DNA of 64,000 nucleotides from Paenibacillus_Z sp042653205 (GTDB lineage Bacteria; Bacillota; Bacilli; Paenibacillales; Paenibacillaceae): the NCBI RefSeq assembly GCF_042653205.1, contig NZ_JBHSHY010000023.1, positions 1 to 64,000 of the forward strand, read 5' to 3'. The notes beneath the pieces were generated by a model. It was not told the DNA's origin. It did not search any database and worked only from the letters and a program-made list of their open reading frames with translations. This document shows, piece after piece, positions 50,741-60,343 of this stretch (the first letter of the stretch is position 1; each line of letters begins with the position of its first letter). A program made the position numbers and the translations under genes.

Positions 50741-51994
50741 ATGAGCAGCATTCATGAATACGTAAGCCAACTTCGGATCATCGACGGACATGAACATCTG
50801 GCGACCCCGCTAATCCGCAAGCACGAGAACCAGGACTTTTTCTCGCTGATGCATTATTTGGACTCCGACCTGATTACGGCCGGCATGGCGCGCGGCGCGC
50901 TGGGCCGGCAAGCCGGTACCGACGAAGAGCGGGCGGCAACGTTCCTGAAGCACTGGGAACGGACGAGCAACACGACGTACGCGCGGATGTTCCGGACCGC
51001 GATGGAGGATTTGTACGGATTTCACGATTGGAGCGTTCCCGGTATCCTGGCGGCCAACGAGAAAGTCAAAGCGGCCACGCACGATCCGGGCTGGTACGAC
51101 AAGGTGCTGTACGAGAAATCGGGCATCGACCTGGCGTTCACGCTCATTCAGACGACGAAGCTGGACTATGAACGGTTCCGCCCGATCATGTTCATGGACT
51201 TCGCCTTCAAATTGCGAAATCGAAAGGATATCCGCGACGTAGAACGCAGCGCCGGCGCGAACGTACATACGTTCCCGGCCTATCTGGACGCGGTGGATGC
51301 CTTATTGCATAGATTCAAATCCGAAGGCATGGTGGCGACGAAGCTCGGCCACGCCTACTGGCGCTCGCTGGCCAGCGCGAAGCCGACCTTCCAGGAAGCC
51401 GAAGCGGTGTTCAACCGGCTGATCGGCCGGACGCTCGAGGACGGGCTGTCGCAGGCGGAGTCGGAGCCGCTGCAGGATTACCTCATTCATTTCATCATCC
51501 AGCGTTCCGCCGCGTACGGGCTGCCGATCCAGATTCACACGGGGCATTACGAGACGAGCGTGTCGGGCAACGGGAACCTGATCCCGAATTCCAACGCGTC
51601 GCTCCTGCTCCCGCTGCTGGCGGAATACCAGGACGCGAAGTTCGTGCTGCTGCACTGCGGCTTCCCGTATCACGAGGCGTACCTCAGCATCGCCAAGAAC
51701 TATCCGAACGTGTACGCGGATTTTACGTGGACCTACATCATTTCGCCGACGGCGGCGAAAGGGATTTTGCACCAAATGATCGAAATGGTGCCGCAGACGA
51801 AAATCCAAGGCTTCGGCGGCGACTATAACTACGTCGAAGGCACGTACGCGCACCAGAAGCTAGCGCGGAGCATCGTCGCGGACGCCCTGGCGGAGAAGAT
51901 CGCCGAGGGCGCGTTGAAAGAGAAGGACGCGATGCGCTTCGCGGACCGGATCTTCCGCGACAATCTGATCGAGCTGTACCGGCTTGACCTGTAA
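50741..51994 (+). CDS. Amidohydrolase-family protein (Amidohydro_2)
   Basis: 417 aa, amidohydrolase TIM barrel. Metal-ligand motif near the start, IIDGHEHLATP; others are IQIHTGHYE, LLHCGFPYHE and the catalytic Asp candidate in FGGDYNYVEG. Members of this family hydrolyse lactones or amides or decarboxylate, and some are related to uronate isomerase, which also acts on sugars. In this operon a sugar-lactone or uronate-type substrate is plausible, but the reaction is not assignable. GGAAGGAGAAT lies upstream of the ATG. Confidence 0.85.
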   Translation: MSSIHEYVSQLRIIDGHEHLATPLIRKHENQDFFSLMHYLDSDLITAGMARGALGRQAGTDEERAATFLKHWERTSNTTYARMFRTAMEDLYGFHDWSVPGILAANEKVKAATHDPGWYDKVLYEKSGIDLAFTLIQTTKLDYERFRPIMFMDFAFKLRNRKDIRDVERSAGANVHTFPAYLDAVDALLHRFKSEGMVATKLGHAYWRSLASAKPTFQEAEAVFNRLIGRTLEDGLSQAESEPLQDYLIHFIIQRSAAYGLPIQIHTGHYETSVSGNGNLIPNSNASLLLPLLAEYQDAKFVLLHCGFPYHEAYLSIAKNYPNVYADFTWTYIISPTAAKGILHQMIEMVPQTKIQGFGGDYNYVEGTYAHQKLARSIVADALAEKIAEGALKEKDAMRFADRIFRDNLIELYRLDL

Positions 51995-52008
51995 GCGAAA
52001 GGACGGGG

Positions 52009-54045
52009 ATGGACGTGGGTTGGAAGACGGAATGGAGCGCCGGCGGCCGCGAACTGCTGGTGTTCGCGCCCGGCGGCGAGGACGGCGGGAGCTGCATGCG
52101 GTTCGGCCGACTGCTCGCCGTGCGGGACGCCGAGGGCCGCGAGATCGGCGAGCTGCCGATCGGCGAGATCGCCGAGGACGGATGCGGCGGCCTGCGGATG
52201 ACGGGCGCGACGGAGCTGTACGAGGCGGAGGCGGTTTGGACGGCCGCCGCCGACGCGTGCGGCGTGTACGACGTGACGCTGCGGTTCGTCTATACAGGCG
52301 AAGCGCCGGGCGCGTTCGGGCTGACGTTCGGCTGCGAGCTGCTCGGCCCGGGCCGCCCGGACTGGATGATCCCGGGCGCATTCTACAAGGAGAATCGCTT
52401 CGAGAAAAACCTGCGCATGTATCCGCGCTATGACTACCAGGGCGGCGACCCCGGCAAGATGGTGTCCGACCAGTGGTCGTTCCGTTCGGACCGCGCGGCG
52501 CTGCCGGCGGTATTCGCCTGGAACGACGGCATGTGCGGCGCGCTTTGTACCGGGGAGACGTCGGAGCTCGGCCTCACGGGCCTCGGCTTCCGCGGCAACG
52601 AATCGGGCACGGCGATCTGGCTCGACTTCCCGTACCGCGAGACGCCGGTCACCTTCGTCGGCGACGCGGTGCCGCGGCCGGCGGACGTCGCCGTCGCGAC
52701 GTTCGCGCCGGGGCAAGCGGTGACGCTGAAGCTGCACGCATACGCCGCGGACGCGGATCCGCATGCCTACGATCCGTTCGTGCGCCGGATGTACCGGTTG
52801 GACGCGGCGGAGCACGGACTGAACCCGTGGATGGGGCTGGAGCAGGCGGCGGAGCTGACGGCGCACGGCCTCTACACGTGGCATTACGATCCCGAAGAAG
52901 GAATCTTGAACGAGACGGCGGCGTTCGACCGCGAGTTTAATCACAACGTCAAAGGGATGGGCGACCGTCCCCATATGCATGTCGGCTGGGTCAGCGGGGC
53001 GCCGTACGCATACGCGCTGCTCGCCTACGGCCGGCGGAAGGGCGTGGCGGACTACGCGTCGGCCGGCGCCGCGGTGCTCGACAAGATCGCCGGAGGCCTC
53101 TCGCCGAGCGGCATCTTCTGGGCGTCGTGGGTCGCGGGCAAAGGCTGGACCGCCGGCTGGAACCCGAAGTCCGACTGGCTGCAGGCCCGTACGATCGCGG
53201 AGGCGACGCTGTTCATGACGCGCGCGCTCGCGTTCGAACGGGAGCGCGGCGAGACGCATCCCGCTTGGGAGACGGCGGTGCGGTCCAACCTGGACTTCGC
53301 GGCGTCCCGGCAGCGGGGAGACGGCAACTTCGGCTCGTATTACAACTGCCAAAGCGGCGACGTGGAAGAATGGGACGGCGCCGGCGGCTTGCTGTGGATT
53401 GCCGCGCTGCTGGCGGGGGCATCCTATTTTGGCAAGGCGCGCTACGCGGAAGCGGCCGTGCTGGCCGGCGGCTATTATAGCAGGTTCGTCCGCGACGAGT
53501 ATATCTACGGCGCGCCGGAGGACGTGCACCTGACGCCGACGTCCGAGGACGCGTACAACGCGGTCGCCTCGTACGTTCATCTGTACGAGCACGATCGCGA
53601 CCCGCAATGGCTGGCGCTGGCCGCGAGCGCGGCGGACTGGATGATGACGTTCCGCTGGACGTACAACCTGGCGTTCCCGCGCCATACGCTGCTCGCGCAG
53701 TACGATTTCCGCTCGCGGGGCGCCGACCAGGCGTCGACGTCCAACCAGCATTTGCATAACTACGGCTTGTTCTGCGTGCCGGAGATGCTGCGGCTATGGA
53801 CGTACACGAAGGACGCGTACTACCTCGACCGGACCCGCGACCACATCGCCTGCTTCCTGCAGTTCATCGCCCGGGAGGACGGCGACTTCAACGCCTACAA
53901 GGGCATGGTCACCGAGCGGTTCTACAACACGAACTGCTTCCAGCCGAAGGGCATGATGCTGACGCTGTCGCATTCGTGGTGCGTCGGGCTCATCCTGTAC
54001 GCCGCCCAGGAGGCGCAGGCATACGCCGAGGACTTGAAGCTGTAG
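52009..54045 (+). CDS. Large protein of unknown family, possible six-hairpin glycosidase
   Basis: 678 aa, no signal peptide. The first 260 residues are beta-rich (for example GVYDVTLRFVYTGEAPGAFG, GLGFRGNESGTAIWLDFPYR). The rest, from about residue 275, is helical with regularly spaced aromatic segments (HMHVGWVSGAPYAYALLAYG, GIFWASWVAGKGWTAGWNPK, YNCQSGDVEEWDGAGGLLWI, TSEDAYNAVASYVHLYEHDR), as in alpha/alpha-toroid glycosidases and lyases. Conserved-looking acidic residues in GDVEEWDG could be catalytic. It begins 14 nt after the amidohydrolase gene. No CAZy family could be assigned with confidence. Confidence 0.75.
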   Translation: MDVGWKTEWSAGGRELLVFAPGGEDGGSCMRFGRLLAVRDAEGREIGELPIGEIAEDGCGGLRMTGATELYEAEAVWTAAADACGVYDVTLRFVYTGEAPGAFGLTFGCELLGPGRPDWMIPGAFYKENRFEKNLRMYPRYDYQGGDPGKMVSDQWSFRSDRAALPAVFAWNDGMCGALCTGETSELGLTGLGFRGNESGTAIWLDFPYRETPVTFVGDAVPRPADVAVATFAPGQAVTLKLHAYAADADPHAYDPFVRRMYRLDAAEHGLNPWMGLEQAAELTAHGLYTWHYDPEEGILNETAAFDREFNHNVKGMGDRPHMHVGWVSGAPYAYALLAYGRRKGVADYASAGAAVLDKIAGGLSPSGIFWASWVAGKGWTAGWNPKSDWLQARTIAEATLFMTRALAFERERGETHPAWETAVRSNLDFAASRQRGDGNFGSYYNCQSGDVEEWDGAGGLLWIAALLAGASYFGKARYAEAAVLAGGYYSRFVRDEYIYGAPEDVHLTPTSEDAYNAVASYVHLYEHDRDPQWLALAASAADWMMTFRWTYNLAFPRHTLLAQYDFRSRGADQASTSNQHLHNYGLFCVPEMLRLWTYTKDAYYLDRTRDHIACFLQFIAREDGDFNAYKGMVTERFYNTNCFQPKGMMLTLSHSWCVGLILYAAQEAQAYAEDLKL

Positions 54046-54139
54046 CGTCGGGTCCTGCCAGCCGGAAGCCGAGCACGGAGGGCGGCAAGCAGCCAGGCAG
54101 CAAGGCAAGATCCAATCCCGAACGGAGGTCTATCGTATC

Positions 54140-55510
54140 GTGCAAGTAGCAGGAATCGATATCGGCACCACATCCATCGCGCTCGTCATCGCCACGGACG
54201 CGGGAGAGACGTTCAGCGTCGCGACGAAAGCGAACGACGCCTCCCTGCCGAGCGAACGTAGCTGGGAGCATGCGCAGGAGCCGGAACGCATCGTCGCGCT
54301 CGTCCGCGAGCTGATCGCGGACAGCGCGCCATACTGGGACGAGGCGGCCGCGGTCGGCATCTCCTGTCAGATGCACGGCGTGCTGTACGTGGACCGGGAA
54401 GGCCGCAGCGTCAGCCCGCTCTATACGTGGCAGGACGGCCGGGCCGATCTGTCGACGGCGCGCGGCGAAGGCACGTACGCCGAGCGGCTCGGCCGGTTGT
54501 CCGGCCATGCGGTAAGCGCCGGCTTCGGGCTCGCGACCCACTATTATAACCAGCTAAACGGCGAAGTGCCGAAGGACGCGGCTTATCTATGCACGATCGG
54601 CGACTACGTCGCCATGCGGCTGACGGGGGCGGCCGTGCCGCGCATGGACGCCTCGAACGCGGCAGGCCTCGGGTTGTTCTCGAACCGGCTGCTGGCCTTC
54701 GACCTGTCGGCGCTCGCGCGCGCCGGCATCGACGCGTCGCTGCTGCCCCCAGTCTGCAAGGGCGACCGGATCCTCGGGACGACGCCGGACGGCAAGCCCG
54801 TCGCCTGCGCCATCGGCGATAACCAGGCGAGCTTCGTCGGCGCTGTGCCGCGGCTGGAAGGGACGCTGCTCGTCAACGTCGGCACGGGCTCGCAGATGTC
54901 GGTGTACGTTCCGCGGGTGGAGGAAGTGCCCGGGCTGGAGACGCGTCCATTCCCGGGCGGCGGCTTCCTGCTCGTCGGCGCGCCGCTCAGCGGCGGCAAG
55001 TCGTACGCGCTGCTGGAGCGGTTCTTCAAGGCGGCGTGCCGCGCGTTCGCGGACGTCAACCTGGACGACGCGGACATCTACGAGCGGATGAACGCCCTTG
55101 CCAGCGAGGCGCTGGACGACGGGCTCGGGCAGCTCCGGTTCGGCACGCAGTTCTACGGCACGCGCCACGATCCGCTCGTGCTCGGCCACGTGGCTGGCAT
55201 CGGCCCGGCCAACTTCACGCCCGGCCATTTCGCCGCGGGCGTGCTCGGCGGCATCGTCGACGAGCTGCTGGGCTACGTCCACCTGCTGCCGGGACGGCTG
55301 CTCGGCGGCGTGACGGGCGCGGCCGGATCCGGCAACGGCATCCGCCGCAATCCCGTCCTGCAGCGGCTGCTGCGGGAGCATCTGAACCTGCCGCTGCGGC
55401 TGGCGGAGACGCAAGAGGAGGCCGCGTTCGGGGCCGCGGTGTACGCCGCGTCGGCCTCGGGCGCGTATCCGGATTTGAGCGCGGCCATGGCCGCGATGAA
55501 GAAGGGATGA
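54140..55510 (+). CDS. FGGY-family carbohydrate kinase
   Basis: 456 aa. Actin-like fold with phosphate-binding loop 1 AGIDIGTTSIALVIATD, SCQMHGVLYVD, the catalytic-type Asp region in YTWQDGRAD, and loop 2 VNVGTGSQMSVYV; the C-terminal adenosine site has GAAGSGNGIRRNPVL. It resembles xylulokinase/sedoheptulokinase-like members; the sugar is unknown. Start GTG 54140 (GGAGGT upstream). It ends in an ATGA overlap with the racemase-like gene, so they are translated together. Confidence 0.9.
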   Translation: MQVAGIDIGTTSIALVIATDAGETFSVATKANDASLPSERSWEHAQEPERIVALVRELIADSAPYWDEAAAVGISCQMHGVLYVDREGRSVSPLYTWQDGRADLSTARGEGTYAERLGRLSGHAVSAGFGLATHYYNQLNGEVPKDAAYLCTIGDYVAMRLTGAAVPRMDASNAAGLGLFSNRLLAFDLSALARAGIDASLLPPVCKGDRILGTTPDGKPVACAIGDNQASFVGAVPRLEGTLLVNVGTGSQMSVYVPRVEEVPGLETRPFPGGGFLLVGAPLSGGKSYALLERFFKAACRAFADVNLDDADIYERMNALASEALDDGLGQLRFGTQFYGTRHDPLVLGHVAGIGPANFTPGHFAAGVLGGIVDELLGYVHLLPGRLLGGVTGAAGSGNGIRRNPVLQRLLREHLNLPLRLAETQEEAAFGAAVYAASASGAYPDLSAAMAAMKKG

Positions 55511-56208
55511 TCGAACGCATGGGAGAGAGCAGAACCGATTGGTCCAGCCGCAAGCTGGCCATTATCCACACGACGCCATTGACGGTAGAGCCGCTGAAGG
55601 GGCTTGCGCTGTCGCTGATGCCCGGCCTAGACGTCGTCAACCTCGTCGACGACTCGGTGCTGCCGCAGCTGGCGGCGAACGGCGCGCGCATCGAAGAGGT
55701 GCGCGGCCGCTGGAGCGACTACGCCCGGATCGCCGAGCAGCTCGGCGCGGATTGCATCCTGAACGCCTGCTCGTCGATCGGCGAGCTGTGCGCGCAGGTA
55801 CAGCCGGAGATCGGCGTGCCGATCGTGCGCATCGACGAGGCCGTGGCGGAGTACGCCGTGAGCCGCGCGGCGCGCATCGGCGTCGCCGCGACGCTGGCGA
55901 CGACGCTCGTGCCGACGCAGCGGCAGCTGCGCGCCAAGGCGGAGGAGGCCGGCCGCGAGGTCGAGCTCGTGCCGGTCGTCGCCTCAACCGCCTACCAGCT
56001 GCTGCTGGCGGGGGACAAGGACGGCCACGACAACGAGCTGGCGGAGGCGCTGCGCAAGCTGGCGGCGGACACGGAGCTCGTCGTACTGGCGCAGGCGTCG
56101 ATGGCCCGGGTCGTCGAACGGTTCGCGCCGGCAGAGCGGGCGCGCTTCCTGACAAGCCCGGAGCCGGGCATGAACCGCGTGCGGGATACGCTGGCCCGCG
56201 CGCGTTAA
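55507..56208 (+). CDS. Aspartate/glutamate racemase-family protein
   Basis: 233 aa. Racemase-like pseudo-dimer: LAIIHTTPLTVEPLKGLAL, the first catalytic Cys in ILNACSSIGEL, RIGVAATLATTLVPTQRQL. At the second catalytic position (normally a Cys in a G-C-T-like motif) the sequence reads VVLAQASMARV, so the second Cys is missing. A classical two-base racemase mechanism is therefore unlikely; members of this superfamily with one Cys act as decarboxylases or isomerases. In a sugar operon its substrate is unlikely to be an amino acid (inference). Confidence 0.8.
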   Translation: MIERMGESRTDWSSRKLAIIHTTPLTVEPLKGLALSLMPGLDVVNLVDDSVLPQLAANGARIEEVRGRWSDYARIAEQLGADCILNACSSIGELCAQVQPEIGVPIVRIDEAVAEYAVSRAARIGVAATLATTLVPTQRQLRAKAEEAGREVELVPVVASTAYQLLLAGDKDGHDNELAEALRKLAADTELVVLAQASMARVVERFAPAERARFLTSPEPGMNRVRDTLARAR

Positions 56209-56254
56209 CAAGCAGAGACAAGAAACGCGATACCGGAGAGGAGAGCAATCTTAT

Positions 56255-57175
56255 ATGTCTAATCAAACGAAGCCTCAAAACGTCATCACGCTCAAGCGCG
56301 CGCTGGAGTTCGCCGAGGCGGGCCGGTTCGCGATCGGTTCGTTCTCGCCGCGGTACACGCCGATGATCGCGGCCGTGCTGCAGGCCGGCCAAGAGGCGAA
56401 TTCGCCCCTGATCGCGCAAATCTCGCACAAGGAGCTGATCCGCTACGGCATTACGCCGGCGGAATTCGGCGAGGAATTCTACTGCCAGCTCGGCGAGCTG
56501 AACGTCACGGTGCCCGTCGTGCTCCACCTGGACCACACGAAGGAGCTGGGCACGATCGCCGAGGCGATCGACGCGGGCTTCACGTCCGTCATGATCGACG
56601 CCTCCGAGAAGCCGTTCGACGGCAACGTGAAGGACAGCAAGGAAGTCGTCGACTACGCGCACGCGAAGGGCGTCTCGGTCGAAGCGGAGCTCGGCATGAT
56701 CGGCACGACGGACTTCGTCGAGACCGACAAGGATGAGGAGCTGTACACCGACCCGCGGGAAGCGGCGGAATTCGTCCGCCTGACCGGCGTCGACGCGCTG
56801 GCCGTCTCGTGCGGCACGGCGCACGGCGTCTACAACGTGAAGCAGCCGAAAATCGACTATGACCGCCTGTCGGCCATCCGCGCCCTGACACCGGTCCATC
56901 TCGTTCTCCACGGCGGCTCCGGCGTGCCGGCGGAGATGATGCAGCACGCGTTCCGCCTGCCGGGCGGCGGCGTGAGCAAGGTCAACATCGCCACCGACCT
57001 CGAGCTGTCGCTGCTCGCGGCGCTCGGCCGCGAAGAGCGGATGTCGAACGTCGAGTGCCGGTCGCTCTCGCCGGAACGGCTGGCGCTCGGCCGCGGCGCG
57101 GTCAAAGGCACCGTCATCGATAAAATGCAACACTTCGTCTGCAGCGCCGGCCATGCGGACCGTTTCCGCCTGTAA
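56255..57175 (+). CDS. Class II fructose/tagatose-bisphosphate aldolase-like protein
   Basis: 306 aa. Zn-dependent aldolase: catalytic Asp and metal His in VVLHLDHTKE (H91, D93, H94), EAELGMIGTTDFV, metal His in SCGTAHGVYN, LVLHGGSGVP with the next metal His, and the phosphate loop VSKVNIATDLE. Length and motifs fit the FbaA/GatY/KbaY group, cleaving a ketose phosphate or bisphosphate to DHAP and an aldehyde. GGAGAGGAGAG lies about 10 nt before the ATG. Confidence 0.92.
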   Translation: MSNQTKPQNVITLKRALEFAEAGRFAIGSFSPRYTPMIAAVLQAGQEANSPLIAQISHKELIRYGITPAEFGEEFYCQLGELNVTVPVVLHLDHTKELGTIAEAIDAGFTSVMIDASEKPFDGNVKDSKEVVDYAHAKGVSVEAELGMIGTTDFVETDKDEELYTDPREAAEFVRLTGVDALAVSCGTAHGVYNVKQPKIDYDRLSAIRALTPVHLVLHGGSGVPAEMMQHAFRLPGGGVSKVNIATDLELSLLAALGREERMSNVECRSLSPERLALGRGAVKGTVIDKMQHFVCSAGHADRFRL

Positions 57176-57236
57176 GCTAGCCGCGCGGCTGCTCTATGAA
57201 TCGCCCAATACGTTCGGATAGGAGCTGAATTCAACG

Positions 57237-59675
57237 ATGAAAGACAAGAAGCTGTATATGATCGGCAATGCGCATCTGGACCCGGTATGGCTGTGGCAGT
57301 GGCAGGAGGGCTTCCAGGAAGCGAAAGCGACGTTCCGCTCCGCCCTCGACCGGATGAAGGAATCGGAGGATTTCATCTTCACCTCGAGCTCGGCCGCCAT
57401 GTACGAATGGATCGAGAACAACGACCCGAGCATGTTCGAGGAGATTCGGGCGCGCGTGTCCGAGGGACGCTGGAACATCGTCGGCGGCTGGTGGATCCAG
57501 CCCGACTGCAACATTCCGAGCGGCGAATCGTTCGTCCGCCAAGGCCTGTACGGCCAGCGCTACTTCAAGGAAAAGCTCGGCGTGACCGCCAAGGTCGGCT
57601 ACAACGTCGACAGCTTCGGGCATAACGGCATGCTGCCGCAGATCCTGAAGAAGAGCGGCATGGACTACTACGTCATGATGCGCCCGATGCCGAACGAGAA
57701 AGGCCTGCCGGGCCGCACATTCTGGTGGCAGTCCGACGACGGCTCGAAGGTGCTGACGTTCCGCATCATGTACGAATACCTGTCGTGGGGCAAGGACCTG
57801 GAAAACCACGTCCGCCGCTGCCTCGGCGAATTCAAAGAGCCGCTGAACGACCTGATGCTGTTCTACGGCGTCGGCAATCACGGCGGCGGCCCGACGAAGG
57901 AGAACATCGCCAGCATCCGCCGGATGAACGGGGAAGCCGGCCTGCCGAAGCTTGAATTCGCGACGCCGGACCGCTATTTCGAGGACATGGTCGAATCCGG
58001 CCTGGCGTTCCCGGTCGTGCACGACGACCTGCAGCATCACGCGAGCGGCTGCTACGCGGCGCATTCCGGCATCAAGCAGTGGAACCGCCAGGCGGAGAAC
58101 CGGCTGATCGCCGCGGAGAAATTCTCGGCGCTCGCGTCGTGGATCACCGGCCAGCCGTATCCGCAGGCCGATCTGAGCCGCGCGTGGAAGAACGTGCTGT
58201 TCAACCAGTTCCACGACATCCTGGCCGGGACGAGCCTGGAAGCGGCGTACGACGACGCGCGCTACCTGTTCGGCGAGGCAATGGCGATCGCCGACCGCTC
58301 GCTCAACTACGCCGTCCAATCGCTGTCGTGGAACATCGGCATCGAGCAGGACGAGTCCATGCACCCGATCGTCGTCTTCAACCCGCACGCGTGGCAGAGC
58401 CGCGTCAACGTGGAGCTCGAGGTCGGCGGCATGAAGGACGCGAGCGTGCTGCTCGACGAGACCGGCAAGCCGGTGCCGTTCCAGACGGTGAAGTCGCAGG
58501 CGTCCGCGCGCGGCCGCTACCGGCTCAGCTTCATGGCGGACCTGCCGCCGCTCGGCTACCGCACGTACAAGCTCGTGAAGGAGTCCGCGTCGCTGAAGCC
58601 GATCGGCGAGCCGATATCGGCCAGCGATCTCGTGCTGGAGAACGGCCTGCTGCGCCTGGAGTTCGATAAGCAGACCGGCTTCATCAAGAGCCTGAAGGAC
58701 AAAGAGCTGAACTTCGAGGTTATGAAGGACGGCGCCCGTCCGGTCGTCATCGAAGACAAGTCGGACACGTGGAGCCACGACGTGCTGCACTTCAACGGGC
58801 CGTCGGAGACGTTCAGTGCGGCGAAGGTGCTCCGCATCGAACACGGGCCGGTCAAATCCGTCGTCCGCGTCGTCAGCGAGTACGGCAGCTCCAAGCTGGT
58901 GCAGGACTTCGCCATGTACCCGGGCAGCAAGCAGATCGACGTCAGCGTGACCGTCGACTGGCGCGAGAAGTTCAAGATGCTGAAGCTCGTGTTTCCGGTC
59001 AACGTTATTTTCAGCAAACAAACCTATGAAATTCCATATGGTACCATCGAGAGAGAGCATAACGGCGAAGAAGAGCCGGGCCAAAACTGGGTCGACTACA
59101 CGGGCATCGTGCAGGAGACGAATGACGTGTACGGCCTCAGCCTGATGAACGACGCCAAGTACAGCTACAGCATGCACGCGAAGGAAATGGCGCTGACGGT
59201 GCTGCGCAGCCCGATCTACGCGCATCACGTGCCGTACGAGCCGGATCCGAACGGCGAATATTCGTTCATCGACCAAGGCATCCAGCACTTCAATTACTCC
59301 CTGCTGCCGCACCAAGGCACGTGGGAGCAGGCAGGGACGGCGCGCCGCGCGGCCGAACTGAACTGCAAGCCGGTGGCGGTCATCGAGACGTTCCACGAGG
59401 GCAAGCTGCCGCAGACGGATTCGTTCGTCAACGTCGATCACGACAACATCATCGTGAGCGCGGTCAAGAAGGCCGAGGACAACGACGACCTGATCGTCCG
59501 CTGCTACGAGACGGCCAAGCGGGCGACGTCCGCCGAGATCCGGCTGCCGAAGTGGAACCGGGTCATCCGTGCCGACTTCAAGCCGTCGGAGATCAAGACG
59601 TTCCGCGTCCCGGCGAACGCCGAGGCGGCCGTCACGGAGACGAGCATGCTGGAATGGGAGCTCGCGAAAGCATGA
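57237..59675 (+). CDS. Alpha-mannosidase (GH38)
   Basis: 812 aa, intracellular (no signal peptide). GH38 N-terminal domain with metal ligands H13 and D15 in IGNAHLDPVWLW, GGWWIQPDCNIPSGES, and the catalytic nucleophile/metal ligand D125 in VGYNVDSFGHNG. The middle three-helix region has NVLFNQFHDILAGTS (metal His-Asp), and the C-terminal beta-sandwich domains start near residue 370 (VVFNPHAW). It hydrolyses alpha-mannosidic bonds and is the best clue to the operon's substrate. It overlaps the class II aldolase gene by ATGA. Confidence 0.95.
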   Translation: MKDKKLYMIGNAHLDPVWLWQWQEGFQEAKATFRSALDRMKESEDFIFTSSSAAMYEWIENNDPSMFEEIRARVSEGRWNIVGGWWIQPDCNIPSGESFVRQGLYGQRYFKEKLGVTAKVGYNVDSFGHNGMLPQILKKSGMDYYVMMRPMPNEKGLPGRTFWWQSDDGSKVLTFRIMYEYLSWGKDLENHVRRCLGEFKEPLNDLMLFYGVGNHGGGPTKENIASIRRMNGEAGLPKLEFATPDRYFEDMVESGLAFPVVHDDLQHHASGCYAAHSGIKQWNRQAENRLIAAEKFSALASWITGQPYPQADLSRAWKNVLFNQFHDILAGTSLEAAYDDARYLFGEAMAIADRSLNYAVQSLSWNIGIEQDESMHPIVVFNPHAWQSRVNVELEVGGMKDASVLLDETGKPVPFQTVKSQASARGRYRLSFMADLPPLGYRTYKLVKESASLKPIGEPISASDLVLENGLLRLEFDKQTGFIKSLKDKELNFEVMKDGARPVVIEDKSDTWSHDVLHFNGPSETFSAAKVLRIEHGPVKSVVRVVSEYGSSKLVQDFAMYPGSKQIDVSVTVDWREKFKMLKLVFPVNVIFSKQTYEIPYGTIEREHNGEEEPGQNWVDYTGIVQETNDVYGLSLMNDAKYSYSMHAKEMALTVLRSPIYAHHVPYEPDPNGEYSFIDQGIQHFNYSLLPHQGTWEQAGTARRAAELNCKPVAVIETFHEGKLPQTDSFVNVDHDNIIVSAVKKAEDNDDLIVRCYETAKRATSAEIRLPKWNRVIRADFKPSEIKTFRVPANAEAAVTETSMLEWELAKA

Positions 59676-60343
59676 CGCGGCGGGAGGAGACGGCCGCGGA
59701 GCTGCGCGCGGCGGGCAAGTACATGATGGACAACGGGCTGGCGTGGGGCAACGCGGGCAACATCAGCGCGCGGCTCGGCGACGGCAGCTTCCTGATCACC
59801 GCGACGGGGACGTTCCTGGGAGAGCTCGGCCAAGACGATTTTGCCGTCTGCTCGCTCACCTCCGGCGGCGCGGACGCGATTCCGGGGACGGGCAAGAAGC
59901 CGTCCAAGGAAGTGCCGATGCACGCCGCGGTCTACGAGGAGCGGCCCGACATCGGCGCCGTGCTGCACGCGTCACCGTTCTACAGCACGCTGTTCGCGTG
60001 CGCGTCAGAGCCGGTATCGTCGGGCTTGTTCGTCGAGACGATGTATTACCTCGAGCGGATCGAGCGCGTCGGCTACCATCATCCCGGCTCGGCGGCGCTC
60101 GGCGAAGCGGTGCGGGCCAAGGCGAAGTCGGCCAACGTGCTGCTGCTCGAGAACCACGGCGTGCTGGTGTACGATTCGAACGTTAAGGAAGCGCGGATGG
60201 CGCTGCAGACGCTGGAGATGGCCTGCCGGATGATCGTCGAGGCACTGGGCGCGGGCATCGGGCTGAACCGGCTGCCGAAGACGATCGAAAGCGATTTCCT
60301 GGAGAATTCCGGCTACCGGCCGAGAAGGAAGTGGGAAGGATGA
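59672..60343 (+). CDS. Class II aldolase/adducin-family protein (OtnC/FucA type)
   Basis: 223 aa. Features: GNAGNISARLGDGSFLITATGT, phosphate-binding TSGG, metal-binding His residues in VLHASPFYS and later, YHHPGSAALGEAV, LLLENHGVLVYDSN. The family covers L-fuculose-phosphate aldolase, ribulose-5-P epimerase and 3-oxo-tetronate-4-phosphate decarboxylase (OtnC). The overlap with a DUF1537 kinase gene just downstream (ATGA at 60340) matches the OtnK-OtnC pairing, favouring the decarboxylase role (inference). ATG 59672 overlaps the mannosidase stop. Confidence 0.9.
   Translation: MTRREETAAELRAAGKYMMDNGLAWGNAGNISARLGDGSFLITATGTFLGELGQDDFAVCSLTSGGADAIPGTGKKPSKEVPMHAAVYEERPDIGAVLHASPFYSTLFACASEPVSSGLFVETMYYLERIERVGYHHPGSAALGEAVRAKAKSANVLLLENHGVLVYDSNVKEARMALQTLEMACRMIVEALGAGIGLNRLPKTIESDFLENSGYRPRRKWEG

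Noticed and set aside
57231..59441. 736-codon minus-strand open frame
   Set aside because: Opposite the GH38 mannosidase; no domain, and both its ends fall inside other genes.
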